DNA of 64,000 nt from Sphingobium fuliginis (GTDB lineage: Bacteria; Pseudomonadota; Alphaproteobacteria; Sphingomonadales; Sphingomonadaceae), in contig NZ_SEON01000005.1 in NCBI RefSeq assembly GCF_004152845.1, positions 1 through 64,000 on the forward strand, given 5' to 3'. The notes beneath the pieces were generated by a model. The model was not told the origin of the DNA. It searched no databases and saw only the letters and a program-made list of their open reading frames with translations. The translations under genes and the position numbers were made by a program. Of this stretch, positions 1-9,096 are shown in pieces; the stretch's first letter is position 1, and each line of letters begins with the position of its first letter.

Positions 1-105
1 GCCAAGCTCAAGCAGTGGCGCCGCATCGCAACACGCTATGACAAACTCGCCGCAAACTTCCTCGGCTTCGTCAAACTCGCCAGCATCATGCTATGGCTCA
101 AATGA
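1..105 (+). CDS. IS5-like transposase, C-terminal 34 residues
   Basis: Frame 1 is open from base 1 to a TGA at 103-105 and encodes 34 residues. The segment KQWRRIATRYDKLA followed by a hydrophobic tail ending in SIMLWLK is characteristic of the C-terminus of IS5-family DDE transposases common in sphingomonads, where the R-x-x-x-R-Y-D-K stretch follows the last acidic catalytic residue. The catalytic residues themselves lie off the window. The tail looks intact, so the element may be functional, but that cannot be judged here. Confidence 0.7.
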   Translation, partial: AKLKQWRRIATRYDKLAANFLGFVKLASIMLWLK

Positions 106-123
106 TTAAATCGTCACTACGGC
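1..123 (+). mobile_element. Right end of an IS5-family insertion sequence (partial)
   Basis: The window opens inside an insertion sequence. A transposase tail ends at 105 and about 18 bases of terminal sequence follow, finishing in GTCACTACGGCC. The next four bases, 124-127, are CTAG, which fits the 4-bp YTAR target preference known for IS5-group elements, so I place the element end at 123. The left end and most of the transposase lie outside the window, so neither the inverted repeat nor the target duplication can be confirmed. Family assignment rests on the short transposase tail only. Confidence 0.65.
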
Positions 124-1680
124 CTAGATGCCGTCGCGTCCATAGACGTCGGGCATGAACTGCACCCCGCCCGCGGTGGGCACGGCGGTCAGATAGGTCA
201 GATAGACCGGCACGGGCTGGGGCAGAGGCACATGCTGTTCCGGCTTGTCGCTGTCGGGCTTCAGCGGCTTGCCGAAGAACCAGCGGCCCAGCCTTTGCGC
301 ATCCTCCAGCCGCACGCAGCCATTGCTGAACTGCCGCGCCGGCTTTGCCAGAAGGTCGCGCGATGGCGTGTCGTGCAGGTAGATGCCAAGATCGTTGGGA
401 AACATGAACTTGACCTTCCCCATGGCATTGTCGCCGCCGGGAAGCTGGCGCACGCGCAATTCGGTGCGCCCGTCGGCCACCGCGCGCCAGTCGATCGCGG
501 CCGGCTCCAGCTTTTGCGCATTGGCGCTCCAGTCGGAAAGCGCTTCATAGCGCAGCTTCGTCAGCGAGGCGCCGTTCAGCATTCGCGGCGCGAGTTTCCG
601 CTCGACCAGATCGGACGGCACGTTCCAATAGGGATTGAGCGTCGCATAGCGCACCATGCCCGCCATCATCGGCGTCTGGCTTTCCTTCGCGCCGACGACC
701 ACCTTCATCGTGCCGTCCTGCACGCCCTTGCTGAAATACCAGAGGCGGGCGGAGGCCGCATCGACCACCACATGCCGCACCTGCGGACCGGGCAGCAGCC
801 GCGTTCGTTCCAGATTGAGCGCGATCAGCCGGTCATAATAATCATCGCCCCGGTTCAGCGCGGCGATGGTCGCAGCGCCCGCGACACCGTCCGGCTTCAG
901 GCCATGATCGCCCTGATACGCCTTCACCCTTGCGACAAGCGCCTTGTCATAGGCGGTTCCGCCCTCCAACCCCAGGCGGCGGCGAAGCGCCACGGCGCCA
1001 GCCTTCATGCCGGGGCGCAGCTTCCCATCGGTCGGCACCGACACTTGCGGCAGTCCGCCCCAACGCCTTGCGAAAGTCGCCCGGGCGTCGCGCAGCTTCA
1101 CGTAAAAGGGGCTCATCCAGCCGGACGAACGCACATAGTCGACAAAGGACGGCGCGACTGCGGCGGCGCGCAGAATCTCCTTCGGTTCCTCATCCTTCGG
1201 CTCCACCTCCGGATCGAGATAGCGCACCTTCACCTTGCGCGAGGGTTTGCGCATGTCGCTCACCAGCGCGGCGAAGGCCTTGGACAAGGCGATGTCCGCC
1301 CGCGCCAGCAGCCGGGGATCGCCGTTCGCATCGGCCTCCTTCATCAGGGACTTGAGTTCGCGCGGTTCATAATCCCTGGGTTTCAACCCATCCGCATCGG
1401 CCCCCTCGATCAATGCGATCAGGGCATCGGCTTGCGGCCCGACCCTGCCCTTTTCGATCCAGAGCGGCCAATAGCCGCGCGGGGCGTAGAAATCCCTCAG
1501 CTTGCCGCCCACGGACGAGCGGATTTCCGCCGCCACGCTGGTGCGCTGGGAGTCCGCAACCGCGCCGGGCTGCACAATGGCGTGTCCGGGCCAGGCCGTC
1601 AGCAGAAGCGCGGGAAGCAGGGCGGCACGGAGGAAAGGGGCGCGGCAAAGGCGCCGCGCCCGGACAACTGCGTTTATCAG
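124..1680 (-). CDS. L,D-transpeptidase, YcbB/LdtD-like (periplasmic)
   Basis: This enzyme forms 3-3 crosslinks in peptidoglycan. From the N-terminus it has a scaffold domain (with WPLWIEKGRVG), a peptidoglycan-binding repeat (VKAYQGDHGLKPDG) and a YkuD catalytic domain with an HD...SNGCVR motif about 65 residues from the end, whose Cys is the nucleophile. The only in-frame ATG/GTG/TTG is GTG at 1575, which leaves no signal peptide. Upstream the frame stays open and encodes a basic then hydrophobic segment (ALLPALLLTAW, then PGHA) typical of a signal peptide. It can start at CTG 1680, which overlaps the TGA of the preceding lipoprotein gene and has GGAG 7 bases before it. I chose that start (518 aa); GTG 1575 (483 aa) is the conservative alternative. 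The stop codon TAG lies in the CTAG that borders the IS element. Confidence 0.85.
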   Translation of the reverse strand: MINAVVRARRLCRAPFLRAALLPALLLTAWPGHAIVQPGAVADSQRTSVAAEIRSSVGGKLRDFYAPRGYWPLWIEKGRVGPQADALIALIEGADADGLKPRDYEPRELKSLMKEADANGDPRLLARADIALSKAFAALVSDMRKPSRKVKVRYLDPEVEPKDEEPKEILRAAAVAPSFVDYVRSSGWMSPFYVKLRDARATFARRWGGLPQVSVPTDGKLRPGMKAGAVALRRRLGLEGGTAYDKALVARVKAYQGDHGLKPDGVAGAATIAALNRGDDYYDRLIALNLERTRLLPGPQVRHVVVDAASARLWYFSKGVQDGTMKVVVGAKESQTPMMAGMVRYATLNPYWNVPSDLVERKLAPRMLNGASLTKLRYEALSDWSANAQKLEPAAIDWRAVADGRTELRVRQLPGGDNAMGKVKFMFPNDLGIYLHDTPSRDLLAKPARQFSNGCVRLEDAQRLGRWFFGKPLKPDSDKPEQHVPLPQPVPVYLTYLTAVPTAGGVQFMPDVYGRDGI

Positions 1681-1937
1681 CCGCGTTCTCCGCGACGGGA
1701 GGGCGGCGGAGGCGGCGGGGGCGGCGGACAGGGCGGTCCCTGAATCTCATGATACATGCCGTCGGGCGAATAATAGCCATCGACGATGCCGTCGCCATTG
1801 CGGTCTGCCGCGACAGTGCCGCTGATCGCGCCCGGGCCGACCGGCGGCGCGGGGGCGATGGGTTCGTCCCTCGTCGACGCGCATGCGCTCAATGCGAGCG
1901 CCGTGCCGCCGAGAAGTGCCAATAGCCTGATTTTCAT
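1677..1937 (-). CDS. Small lipoprotein with a calcium-loop-like motif and proline-rich tail
   Basis: This 86-residue protein begins with a lipoprotein signal (MKIRLLALLGGTALALSAC), with the lipobox Cys at about residue 19. A single EF-hand-like loop, DRNGDGIVDGYY, sits near residue 46. The tail is a run of nine prolines followed by SRRGERG. It lies directly upstream of the L,D-transpeptidase gene on the same strand, and its TGA may overlap that gene's start, so the two are probably co-transcribed. Lipidation is inferred from the lipobox. No specific function is recognised; an envelope role beside the L,D-transpeptidase is a guess from context. Confidence 0.7.
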   Translation of the reverse strand: MKIRLLALLGGTALALSACASTRDEPIAPAPPVGPGAISGTVAADRNGDGIVDGYYSPDGMYHEIQGPPCPPPPPPPPPSRRGERG

Positions 1938-2112
1938 ACCCTCTCCCTTGGCGCTGCGAGGACCGTGCGCCGGTTAGAATGTGGACGCTGCGGGTTGCAG
2001 CGCGAGTGTAACGACCGGCGGTCGGATTCGATTCCATTACCGCTGCGCAATGACGACGAGCCGTGCCCAGGCAACGGTTAACCGAGCCGGGCTGCGATGC
2101 TCCCGCCGTCCC

Positions 2113-2150
2113 GAGCCCGCCATGCTCCTGCGCAGGCAGGAACCCGGCTC
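2113..2150. repeat. Nested inverted repeat in the 281-bp gap 1938-2218
   Basis: GAGCC...GGCTC encloses TCCTGC/GCAGGA, giving a nested hairpin. It resembles the element at 10786-10813 (GGGCTCC...GGGAGCCC) and may be a REP-type intergenic repeat. No gene could be supported elsewhere in the 1938-2218 gap, which presumably holds the promoter of the lipoprotein gene and the 3' flank of serB. Confidence 0.4.
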
Positions 2151-2218
2151 AGGCGGCAGGACGGGCTCGAACCACTCGCCTCACCGGTTCCCCTCAACAA
2201 GAGCAGGTCGCGCCGGGA

Positions 2219-3097
2219 TCAAATCCCGACCCACTCCGCCGAAGCAATACCCTGCGCATAGAGCAGCACGGACAGATCGCCATGCACGATCTCCGCCGCC
2301 GCCGCTTCGCGCGTCTTGGGCTTGGCGTGATAGGCGACCCCCAGCCCGGCCCCCTGGATCATCGGAATGTCGTTCGCCCCATCGCCCACGGCCAGGGTCA
2401 GCGCGCGGTCGATCCCGCCCTCTATCGCCGCCTCCAGTTCCGCCCGCTTGCGCGCCGCATCGACGATCGGCACCGTCACCGTACCCAGCAAGGCCCCGTC
2501 CGCGATCTCCAGCACATTGGCGACGGCGGCATCGAAGCCGATCTCCTCCGCCACCGGTCCGGTGAAGCGCGTGAAGCCGCCCGACACGAGCAGCGTCCTC
2601 GCTCCCCTCGCCTTCATCGTGCGCACCAGGGCACGGGCGCCGGGCATGATCTTCACCCGCTCGGCCCTGCACTGGTCGATGGCCGCGTCCGCCAGCCCCT
2701 TGAGCAAGGCCACCCGTTCGTGCAGCGCGCCGGCGAAGTCGAGTTCGCCCCGCATCGCCCGCTCGGTGATTTCCGCGATCTGGGCCTTGATCCCGGCATA
2801 GTCGGCCAGTTCATCGATGCATTCGACCGTGATCATGGTGGAGTCCATGTCGGCGATCAGCAGCTTCTTCTCCCGCCCCCCGACCGGTTGGACGATCACA
2901 TCCACGCGGTCGCCAATGCCGGTCAGCGCGGCGCGCGCGGCAATCCGATCAAGCCCAAAGAAAATATCCGCCGCCTTGCCCTCGTCCAGCCACTTGCTAT
3001 CCACCGGCGTGCAACCCGCCGTGGCGAGCCGGCCGGCAGCCTCGGCAATATTGTCCTGACTCAAGGCGCCACTTGCCACTAAGGTCGCAACGAACAT
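2219..3097 (-). CDS. serB: Phosphoserine phosphatase SerB
   Basis: SerB hydrolyses L-3-phosphoserine to serine, the last step of the phosphorylated serine pathway, in the cytoplasm. The 292-residue protein has an N-terminal ACT-like region and a HAD phosphatase domain. Motif I is ADMDSTM near residue 85 (Asp nucleophile and acid/base), motif II is LVSGGFT, and motif III/IV is [11 protein letters not shown]. Start: ATG at 3097 gives the usual family N-terminus MFVATLVA; a further upstream extension in frame looks unrelated. The start codon shares three of four bases (CATG) with the divergent miaA start, so each gene's upstream signals must lie inside the other. Confidence 0.93.
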   Translation of the reverse strand: MFVATLVASGALSQDNIAEAAGRLATAGCTPVDSKWLDEGKAADIFFGLDRIAARAALTGIGDRVDVIVQPVGGREKKLLIADMDSTMITVECIDELADYAGIKAQIAEITERAMRGELDFAGALHERVALLKGLADAAIDQCRAERVKIMPGARALVRTMKARGARTLLVSGGFTRFTGPVAEEIGFDAAVANVLEIADGALLGTVTVPIVDAARKRAELEAAIEGGIDRALTLAVGDGANDIPMIQGAGLGVAYHAKPKTREAAAAEIVHGDLSVLLYAQGIASAEWVGI

Positions 3098-4040
3098 GGA
3101 AACTCCTGACACTTCACAGGGCGAATCCCGCCCGCGCGTGGCGCTTATTGCCGGGCCCACCGCCAGCGGCAAGAGCGCGCTTGCGGTTCGCCTGGCCCGC
3201 GCGGCGAACGGCATCGTCATCAACGCCGATGCGAGCCAGGTCTATGCCGACCTCCATATCCTCTCGGCCCGCCCCAGCGAGGAGGAAATGGCCGGTATCC
3301 CGCACCGCCTGTTCGGTCATATCGACGGCGCGGAAGCCTGCACCGCCGCCCGCTGGGCCGCCGAAGCCCGCGATGAAATCGGCAAGGCGCATGAGGCCGG
3401 ACGGCTCCCCATATTGGTCGGCGGCACCGGGCTCTACCTGCGCACCCTGCTGGACGGCATCGCCCCGGTCCCGGACATCGACCCCGCCGTCCGCGCTGCC
3501 GTCCGCGCCATGCCAGTGGCGGAGGCCCATGCCGCGCTGGCGAGGGAAGACCCCGCCGCCGCCGCCCGCCTCGCCCCCGCCGACACCAGCCGCGTCGCCC
3601 GCGCTCTGGAGGTGGTCCGCTCGACCGGCCAGCCCCTGTCCGAATGGCAGCGGCGCAAAAGCGGGGGCATAGGCCCGCACATCGCCCTTTCGCCCATGAT
3701 CCTGCTGCCTCCGCGCGACTGGCTGATCGCGCGCTGCGACCTGCGCTTCGGGCAGATGGTGGACGGCGGCGCCGTAGCGGAAGTCGAGGCGCTGCTCGCC
3801 CGCGACCTCTCCCCCGACCTGCCGGTGATGCGCGCCATCGGCGTACCGGAAATCGCCGCCTGGATGGCAGGGGAAATCGACCGGGAGACCATGATGGAAC
3901 GCGGCCGGATCGCCACTCGCCAATATGCGAAACGGCAATATACCTGGTTTTCGCGCCAGCCTCCGCCGGAATGGCCCCGAGAGGCGCGACAGATTAATAT
4001 GGAAATTGTCGATGAATTGGCAATAAAATTACAACAATAA
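3096..4040 (+). CDS. miaA: tRNA dimethylallyltransferase MiaA
   Basis: MiaA transfers a dimethylallyl group to N6 of adenosine 37 in tRNAs that read UNN codons. The 314-residue protein has the P-loop [12 protein letters not shown] near residue 19, [12 protein letters not shown] (substrate-binding Asp), and [11 protein letters not shown]. The 3' end is noticeably AT-rich compared with the rest. The ATG at 3096 overlaps the serB start on the other strand, and I see no strong Shine-Dalgarno sequence before it. It is followed 100 bp later by ilvB, which appears to have its own promoter. Confidence 0.95.
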   Translation: METPDTSQGESRPRVALIAGPTASGKSALAVRLARAANGIVINADASQVYADLHILSARPSEEEMAGIPHRLFGHIDGAEACTAARWAAEARDEIGKAHEAGRLPILVGGTGLYLRTLLDGIAPVPDIDPAVRAAVRAMPVAEAHAALAREDPAAAARLAPADTSRVARALEVVRSTGQPLSEWQRRKSGGIGPHIALSPMILLPPRDWLIARCDLRFGQMVDGGAVAEVEALLARDLSPDLPVMRAIGVPEIAAWMAGEIDRETMMERGRIATRQYAKRQYTWFSRQPPPEWPREARQINMEIVDELAIKLQQ

Positions 4041-4043
4041 CTA

Positions 4044-4072
4044 TTGACTTGCCATTTTATGTCCAATAGACG
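4044..4072 (+). promoter_or_regulatory. Putative promoter of the ilvB operon
   Basis: TTGACT at 4044-4049 is a good -35 element just after the miaA stop. A -10 element is weak: TAGACG at 4067-4072 has 17-bp spacing, and CAATAG a few bases earlier is an alternative. The stretch is AT-rich against the GC-rich background. The ilvB ribosome site GGAAGGAG lies at 4128-4135. Confidence 0.4.
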
Positions 4073-4140
4073 CAGCCGCCTTGCCATCCTTCCGCTTCTG
4101 GAGCAGAGGGCGCAGCAATTATCGAATGGAAGGAGCCATC

Positions 4141-5889
4141 GTGGCCGAAAAGAGCGGCGCGGACATATTGGTTGAGTGCCTGATCGACCTGGGGGTCGAG
4201 GTCGTGTTCGGCTATCCGGGCGGCGCGGTGCTGCCCATTTATGACGCACTCTTCAATCATCCGAAGATCCGCCATGTGCTCGTTCGCCACGAACAGGGCG
4301 CGACCCATATGGCGGAAGGCTATGCCCGTTCCACCGGCAAGCCCGGCGTCGTGCTCGTCACGTCCGGCCCCGGCGCGACCAATGCCGTCACCGGCATCAC
4401 CGACGCGCTGATGGATTCGATCCCGATGGTCGTCATCACCGGACAGGTTCCGACGCAGCTCATCGGCACGGACGCTTTCCAGGAAGCGGACACGGTCGGC
4501 ATCACACGCCACTGCACCAAGCACAACTATCTGGTGAAGTCGCCCGGCAAGCTGGCGAGCGTCGTCCATGAGGCGTTCCACATCGCCACTACCGGCCGCC
4601 CCGGCCCGGTCGTCATCGACATTCCGAAGAATGTCCAGATCGCCACCGCGCCCTACAGGAAGCCGGAAAGCTTCGAACATGCCAGCTACCGCCCGCAGAC
4701 CGAGGCGGACCCGGCCGCCATCGCCAGCGCGGTCGAGATGCTGGCGGCTGCGGAGCGTCCGATCTTCTACACCGGCGGCGGGGTCATCAACTCCGGTCCC
4801 GAAGCCTCGACCCTGCTGCGGGAGATCGCGGCGCTGACCGGCGCGCCCGTCACCTCGACGCTGATGGGTCTGGGCGCCTTTCCCGCTTCGTCCGGCCAGT
4901 GGCTTGGAATGCTGGGCATGCACGGCACCTATGAAGCCAATTGGGCGATGAACAAGGCGGACCTGATCGTCTGCGTCGGCGCCCGTTTCGACGACCGCGT
5001 GACGGGCCGTCTGGACGCCTTCGCCCCGCATGCGAAGAAGATCCACATCGACATCGACCGCAGCTCGATCAACAAGACGGTCGAGGTCGACCTGCCGATC
5101 ATCGCGGACGTCGGCAACGCCCTGGCGGACATGATCGCACTCTGGAAGGATCGCGGGCACAAGGCGGCGGACCTTGGCGAATGGTGGGCGCGGATAGACG
5201 GCTGGCGCGCGCGCAACAGCCTCGCCTATCCGGAAAGCCGCGAAGAGATCATGCCGCAGGAGGCGATCGCCCAGCTCTACAAGGCTTCGCGATCGGCCAG
5301 TGACGTCATCATCACGACCGAGGTCGGCCAGCACCAGATGTGGGCCGCCCAGCATTTCGGCTTCGACGCGCCCAATAAATGGCTGACCTCCGGCGGCCTC
5401 GGCACCATGGGCTACGGTTTCCCGGCCGCCATCGGCGCGCAACTGGGCAATCCGGACAGTCTGGTGGTCTGCGTCGCGGGCGACGCATCGATCCAGATGA
5501 ACATCCAGGAAATGGGGACGGCCAGCCAGTATCGCCTGCCGGTCAAGATCTTCATCCTCAACAATGAATATATGGGCATGGTCCGCCAATGGCAGGAACT
5601 GACCTATGAAAGCCGCTATTCCAACAGCTATTCCGACAGCCTGCCCGATTTCGTGAAGCTGGCGGAGGCCTATGGCTGGACCGGCATCCGCATCGAGGGG
5701 CCGCAGGAACTGGAGGCGGGCATCCGCCAGATGATCGACACGCCCGGTCCGGTGATCGTGGACTGCCGCGTGGCGAAGCTTTCCAACTGCTTCCCGATGA
5801 TCCCGTCGGGCGCGGCGCATACCGACATGCTGCTCGACCCCAGCCAGGTGGAAGGCGTCATGTCGGACGAGGCGAAGGCGCTGGTGTGA
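4141..5889 (+). CDS. ilvB: Acetolactate synthase large (catalytic) subunit
   Basis: This ThDP enzyme condenses pyruvate with pyruvate or 2-oxobutyrate, the first committed step of valine, leucine and isoleucine synthesis. Seen: the N-terminal pyrimidine-binding domain with catalytic Glu in VRHEQGATHMAEGYAR, a central FAD-binding domain, and the C-terminal ThDP motif GDASIQMN...NNEYMGMVRQWQ. I chose GTG at 4141 (582 aa) because GGAAGGAG lies 5-6 bases before it; an in-frame ATG at 4126 is less well placed. The partner regulatory subunit ilvH is downstream, separated by one small gene in the same operon. Confidence 0.95.
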   Translation: MAEKSGADILVECLIDLGVEVVFGYPGGAVLPIYDALFNHPKIRHVLVRHEQGATHMAEGYARSTGKPGVVLVTSGPGATNAVTGITDALMDSIPMVVITGQVPTQLIGTDAFQEADTVGITRHCTKHNYLVKSPGKLASVVHEAFHIATTGRPGPVVIDIPKNVQIATAPYRKPESFEHASYRPQTEADPAAIASAVEMLAAAERPIFYTGGGVINSGPEASTLLREIAALTGAPVTSTLMGLGAFPASSGQWLGMLGMHGTYEANWAMNKADLIVCVGARFDDRVTGRLDAFAPHAKKIHIDIDRSSINKTVEVDLPIIADVGNALADMIALWKDRGHKAADLGEWWARIDGWRARNSLAYPESREEIMPQEAIAQLYKASRSASDVIITTEVGQHQMWAAQHFGFDAPNKWLTSGGLGTMGYGFPAAIGAQLGNPDSLVVCVAGDASIQMNIQEMGTASQYRLPVKIFILNNEYMGMVRQWQELTYESRYSNSYSDSLPDFVKLAEAYGWTGIRIEGPQELEAGIRQMIDTPGPVIVDCRVAKLSNCFPMIPSGAAHTDMLLDPSQVEGVMSDEAKALV

Positions 5890-5899
5890 GGATGGCGGC

Positions 5900-6243
5900 G
5901 TGACGCAACATCTGAAGCTCCGCATCCATGTGAGCGAACCTTTCGATTTCGAACGGTTGGCCGGCAGGTCCGAACTGACCGGCTGGACGGTGGACCATGC
6001 CGATCCGGAGAATGGGGATTGGGAAGTCCATCTGGACGCGGGCTTCGATTTTCACGAACGCCACATCGGCCGCCTGTTGGTCAGCCCGCGCTATGTGGGC
6101 GAGCATCTGGCGCGGATGTTCGATGCGATCGCGGGCTTCCCGGTGCGGATCGCCCATCGCGACGACGGCGCATGGCACTACGCCTTCACGGGCATGATTT
6201 CAGAGCGCCATGAGCGCGAAGAACCGGACAACGGAAGCATCTG

Positions 6244-6244
<1 letters not shown>
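5900..6244 (+). CDS. Uncharacterised 114-aa protein between ilvB and ilvH
   Basis: The frame starts at GTG 5900, ten bases after the ilvB stop, and its TGA overlaps the ilvH ATG (TGATG), so it is almost certainly translated as part of the operon. The protein is soluble and acidic, with many His, Asp and Glu residues; it has no signal peptide, membrane segment or motif that I recognise. The composition (FDFERLAGR, HLDAGFDFHERHIGRLL) suggests a small globular fold. A role linked to acetolactate synthase is inferred only from position. Confidence 0.75.
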
Positions 6245-7952
<1,708 letters not shown>

Positions 7953-7997
7953 GCGCCTGCCCGCCATCCGGCAACGGGGTGGTAGGTAGCCGATCCG

Positions 7998-8019
7998 GTA
8001 ACCCTTTGTTTCCGGTTAC
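7998..8019. repeat. Short inverted repeat downstream of ilvC
   Basis: GTAACC at 7998-8003 and GGTTAC at 8014-8019 form a 6-bp inverted repeat with a 10-base spacer. It could be an operator for yceI or part of the ilvC 3' structure; nothing in the sequence decides between these. Confidence 0.25.
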
Positions 8020-8031
8020 GGCTCTGGAACA

Positions 8032-8069
8032 ATCAAGGGACGTCGCTTATCGTAGCGGCGTCCCTTGAT
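8032..8069 (+). terminator. 16-bp stem hairpin between ilvC and yceI
   Basis: ATCAAGGGACGTCGCT and AGCGGCGTCCCTTGAT form a 16-bp stem with a single G-U position and a 6-base loop. There is no T-tract after it (CGCTTTCGG follows), so it is not a standard intrinsic terminator. It ends 21 bases before the yceI ATG. It may stabilise the ilvC 3' end, stop transcription in another way, or act in the yceI leader. Confidence 0.45.
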
Positions 8070-8090
8070 CGCTTTCGGAGATTATCCTTC

Positions 8091-8714
8091 ATGCGCAAAT
8101 ATCTGATCCCTGCCGCCGCCCTTGTCGCCCTTGCTGGCGGCAGCGCCGTCATCGCCCAGCAGATGCCGCCCGCCCCCGGCGCGAAGGACGCCACGCGCGT
8201 GACCGGCGGCACCTATACGATCGATCCCGGCCACACCCAGATCCTCTTCGCCTACGACCATATGGGCTTCACCAACAATCTGGGCGTCATTTCCGAATCG
8301 ACCGGCACGCTGACGCTCGATCCGAAAAACCCCTCGGCCGCCAAGGTTTCGGTCGAGGTTCCGGTGACGAACCTCAAGACCGGCATCGCCAAGCTCGACG
8401 AACATCTGATGAAGCCGGAATTCTTCGACTCCGCCAAATTCCCCAAGGCGACCTTCGTGTCGACGGGCGTGAAAGCGCAGGGCAACGAGGCGGAAATCAC
8501 CGGCAACCTGACCATCAAGGGCATTACCAAGCCGGTGACGCTCGACACCGAATTCTACGGCGCGGGCAAGGCGCCGGCGATGATGGGCGGCAAGGAAAAT
8601 GCCGGCTTCGTCGCCACGACCACGATCAAGCGCAGCGATTTCGGCATGGGCTATGGCGTGCCGATGGTCGGTGACGCCGTGGAACTGAAGATCGTCGTCG
8701 CTTTCCAGAAATAA
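8091..8714 (+). CDS. YceI family periplasmic lipid-binding protein
   Basis: The 207-residue protein has a signal peptide (KYLIPAAALVALAGGSAVIA, cleaved near residue 24) and a YceI beta-barrel domain. Typical features are YTIDPGHTQILFAYDHMGF, LDEHLMKPEFFDSAKFPKAT, and ITKPVTLDTEF. Members of the family bind polyisoprenoid or amphiphilic ligands in the periplasm; the specific ligand is unknown. It is a stand-alone gene between ilvC and leuA, and the strong hairpin just upstream may affect its expression. Confidence 0.88.
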   Translation: MRKYLIPAAALVALAGGSAVIAQQMPPAPGAKDATRVTGGTYTIDPGHTQILFAYDHMGFTNNLGVISESTGTLTLDPKNPSAAKVSVEVPVTNLKTGIAKLDEHLMKPEFFDSAKFPKATFVSTGVKAQGNEAEITGNLTIKGITKPVTLDTEFYGAGKAPAMMGGKENAGFVATTTIKRSDFGMGYGVPMVGDAVELKIVVAFQK

Positions 8715-8735
8715 GCCACGGGCACGAACGACAAT

Positions 8736-8845
8736 CCCCCTCCCGCCCGCGGGAGGGGGTTGGGAAGGGCGCGAGCGAAGCGAGCTTCTTCGCTAACCGG
8801 TCGGCGCGCCGGTGACGCCGCGCCCCTCCCCACTCCTTCCGCAAT
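8736..8845. repeat. Compound intergenic inverted-repeat element
   Basis: CCCCCTCCCGC/GCGGGAGGGGG at 8736-8759 is an 11-bp near-loopless hairpin. The following sequence through about 8845 contains GGGAAGGGCGCG and, further on, CGCGCCCCTCCCC, which can fold back as a longer imperfect stem. The element resembles those at 6769-6789 and 44441-44459. It sits between yceI and the leuA promoter. The stretch 8715-9096 holds no full-size gene: this repeat comes first, then the leuA promoter, leader peptide and attenuator. Confidence 0.5.
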
Positions 8846-8875
8846 CGGGAGGAGCGAGGGCCTGTGTCCTCCCCC

Positions 8876-8904
8876 TTGCGCTTGCCGGTCGATTCGGGCT
8901 ATGG
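8876..8904 (+). promoter_or_regulatory. Putative leuA promoter
   Basis: TTGCGC at 8876-8881 and CTATGG at 8899-8904 are separated by 17 bp. Transcription from it would start near 8911, only a few bases before the leader-peptide ATG at 8915, so the leader transcript would be nearly leaderless. This is a prediction from spacing and position. Confidence 0.45.
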
Positions 8905-8914
8905 CGCTCCCATC

Positions 8915-8959
8915 ATGCAGCGCGCGCTTCTTCCCCTGCTACGACTTACACGCCCTTAG
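8915..8959 (+). CDS. Leucine-rich leader peptide of leuA
   Basis: A 14-codon frame, ATG to TAG, encodes MQRALLPLLRLTRP, with five leucines in seven consecutive positions. Short peptides rich in the end-product amino acid, placed between promoter and biosynthetic gene, are the hallmark of ribosome-mediated attenuation. The predicted transcription start is about four bases upstream, so translation would begin on a nearly leaderless mRNA, as reported for the trp leader of Sinorhizobium. Its end overlaps a terminator-like hairpin. No other member can be compared here, so conservation is untested. Confidence 0.6.
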   Translation: MQRALLPLLRLTRP

Positions 8960-9034
8960 GCGTGGTTTTTGTGCTGCTCTTCGCTTGAATGACGCGGCAA
9001 TCCGCCTAAGGGCATAATCAAGCAGATAGTCGTA
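8940..9034 (+). promoter_or_regulatory. leuA attenuator: terminator hairpin and competing long-range pairing
   Basis: CACGCC (8949-8954), loop CTTA, GGCGTG (8959-8964) and then GTTTTTG form a small intrinsic terminator at the end of the leader peptide. The same bases can pair with a distal segment: GCCCTTAGGCG (8952-8962) is perfectly complementary to CGCCTAAGGGC (9003-9013), and TACGACT (8940-8946) to AGTCGTA (9028-9034). A ribosome held at the leucine codons (8927-8947) would cover the proximal strand. This gives mutually exclusive structures expected of an attenuator; the exact switching order is inference. Confidence 0.55.
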
Positions 9035-9096
9035 CCACCGGGCAGGCCGCAATCCTTTGGACAGGCTCGCCCGTATGCAGAGAAGCCATTTTCGTC

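Noticed and set aside
4057..5925. Long minus-strand frame opposite ilvB
   Set aside because: Shadow of ilvB; composition rich in His, Arg and Asp with no motif.
8760..9017. A plus-strand frame of about 85 codons through the yceI-leuA gap
   Set aside because: It runs through the repeat and the leuA leader with no domain and no ribosome site; the small leader frame at 8915-8959 explains the region better.
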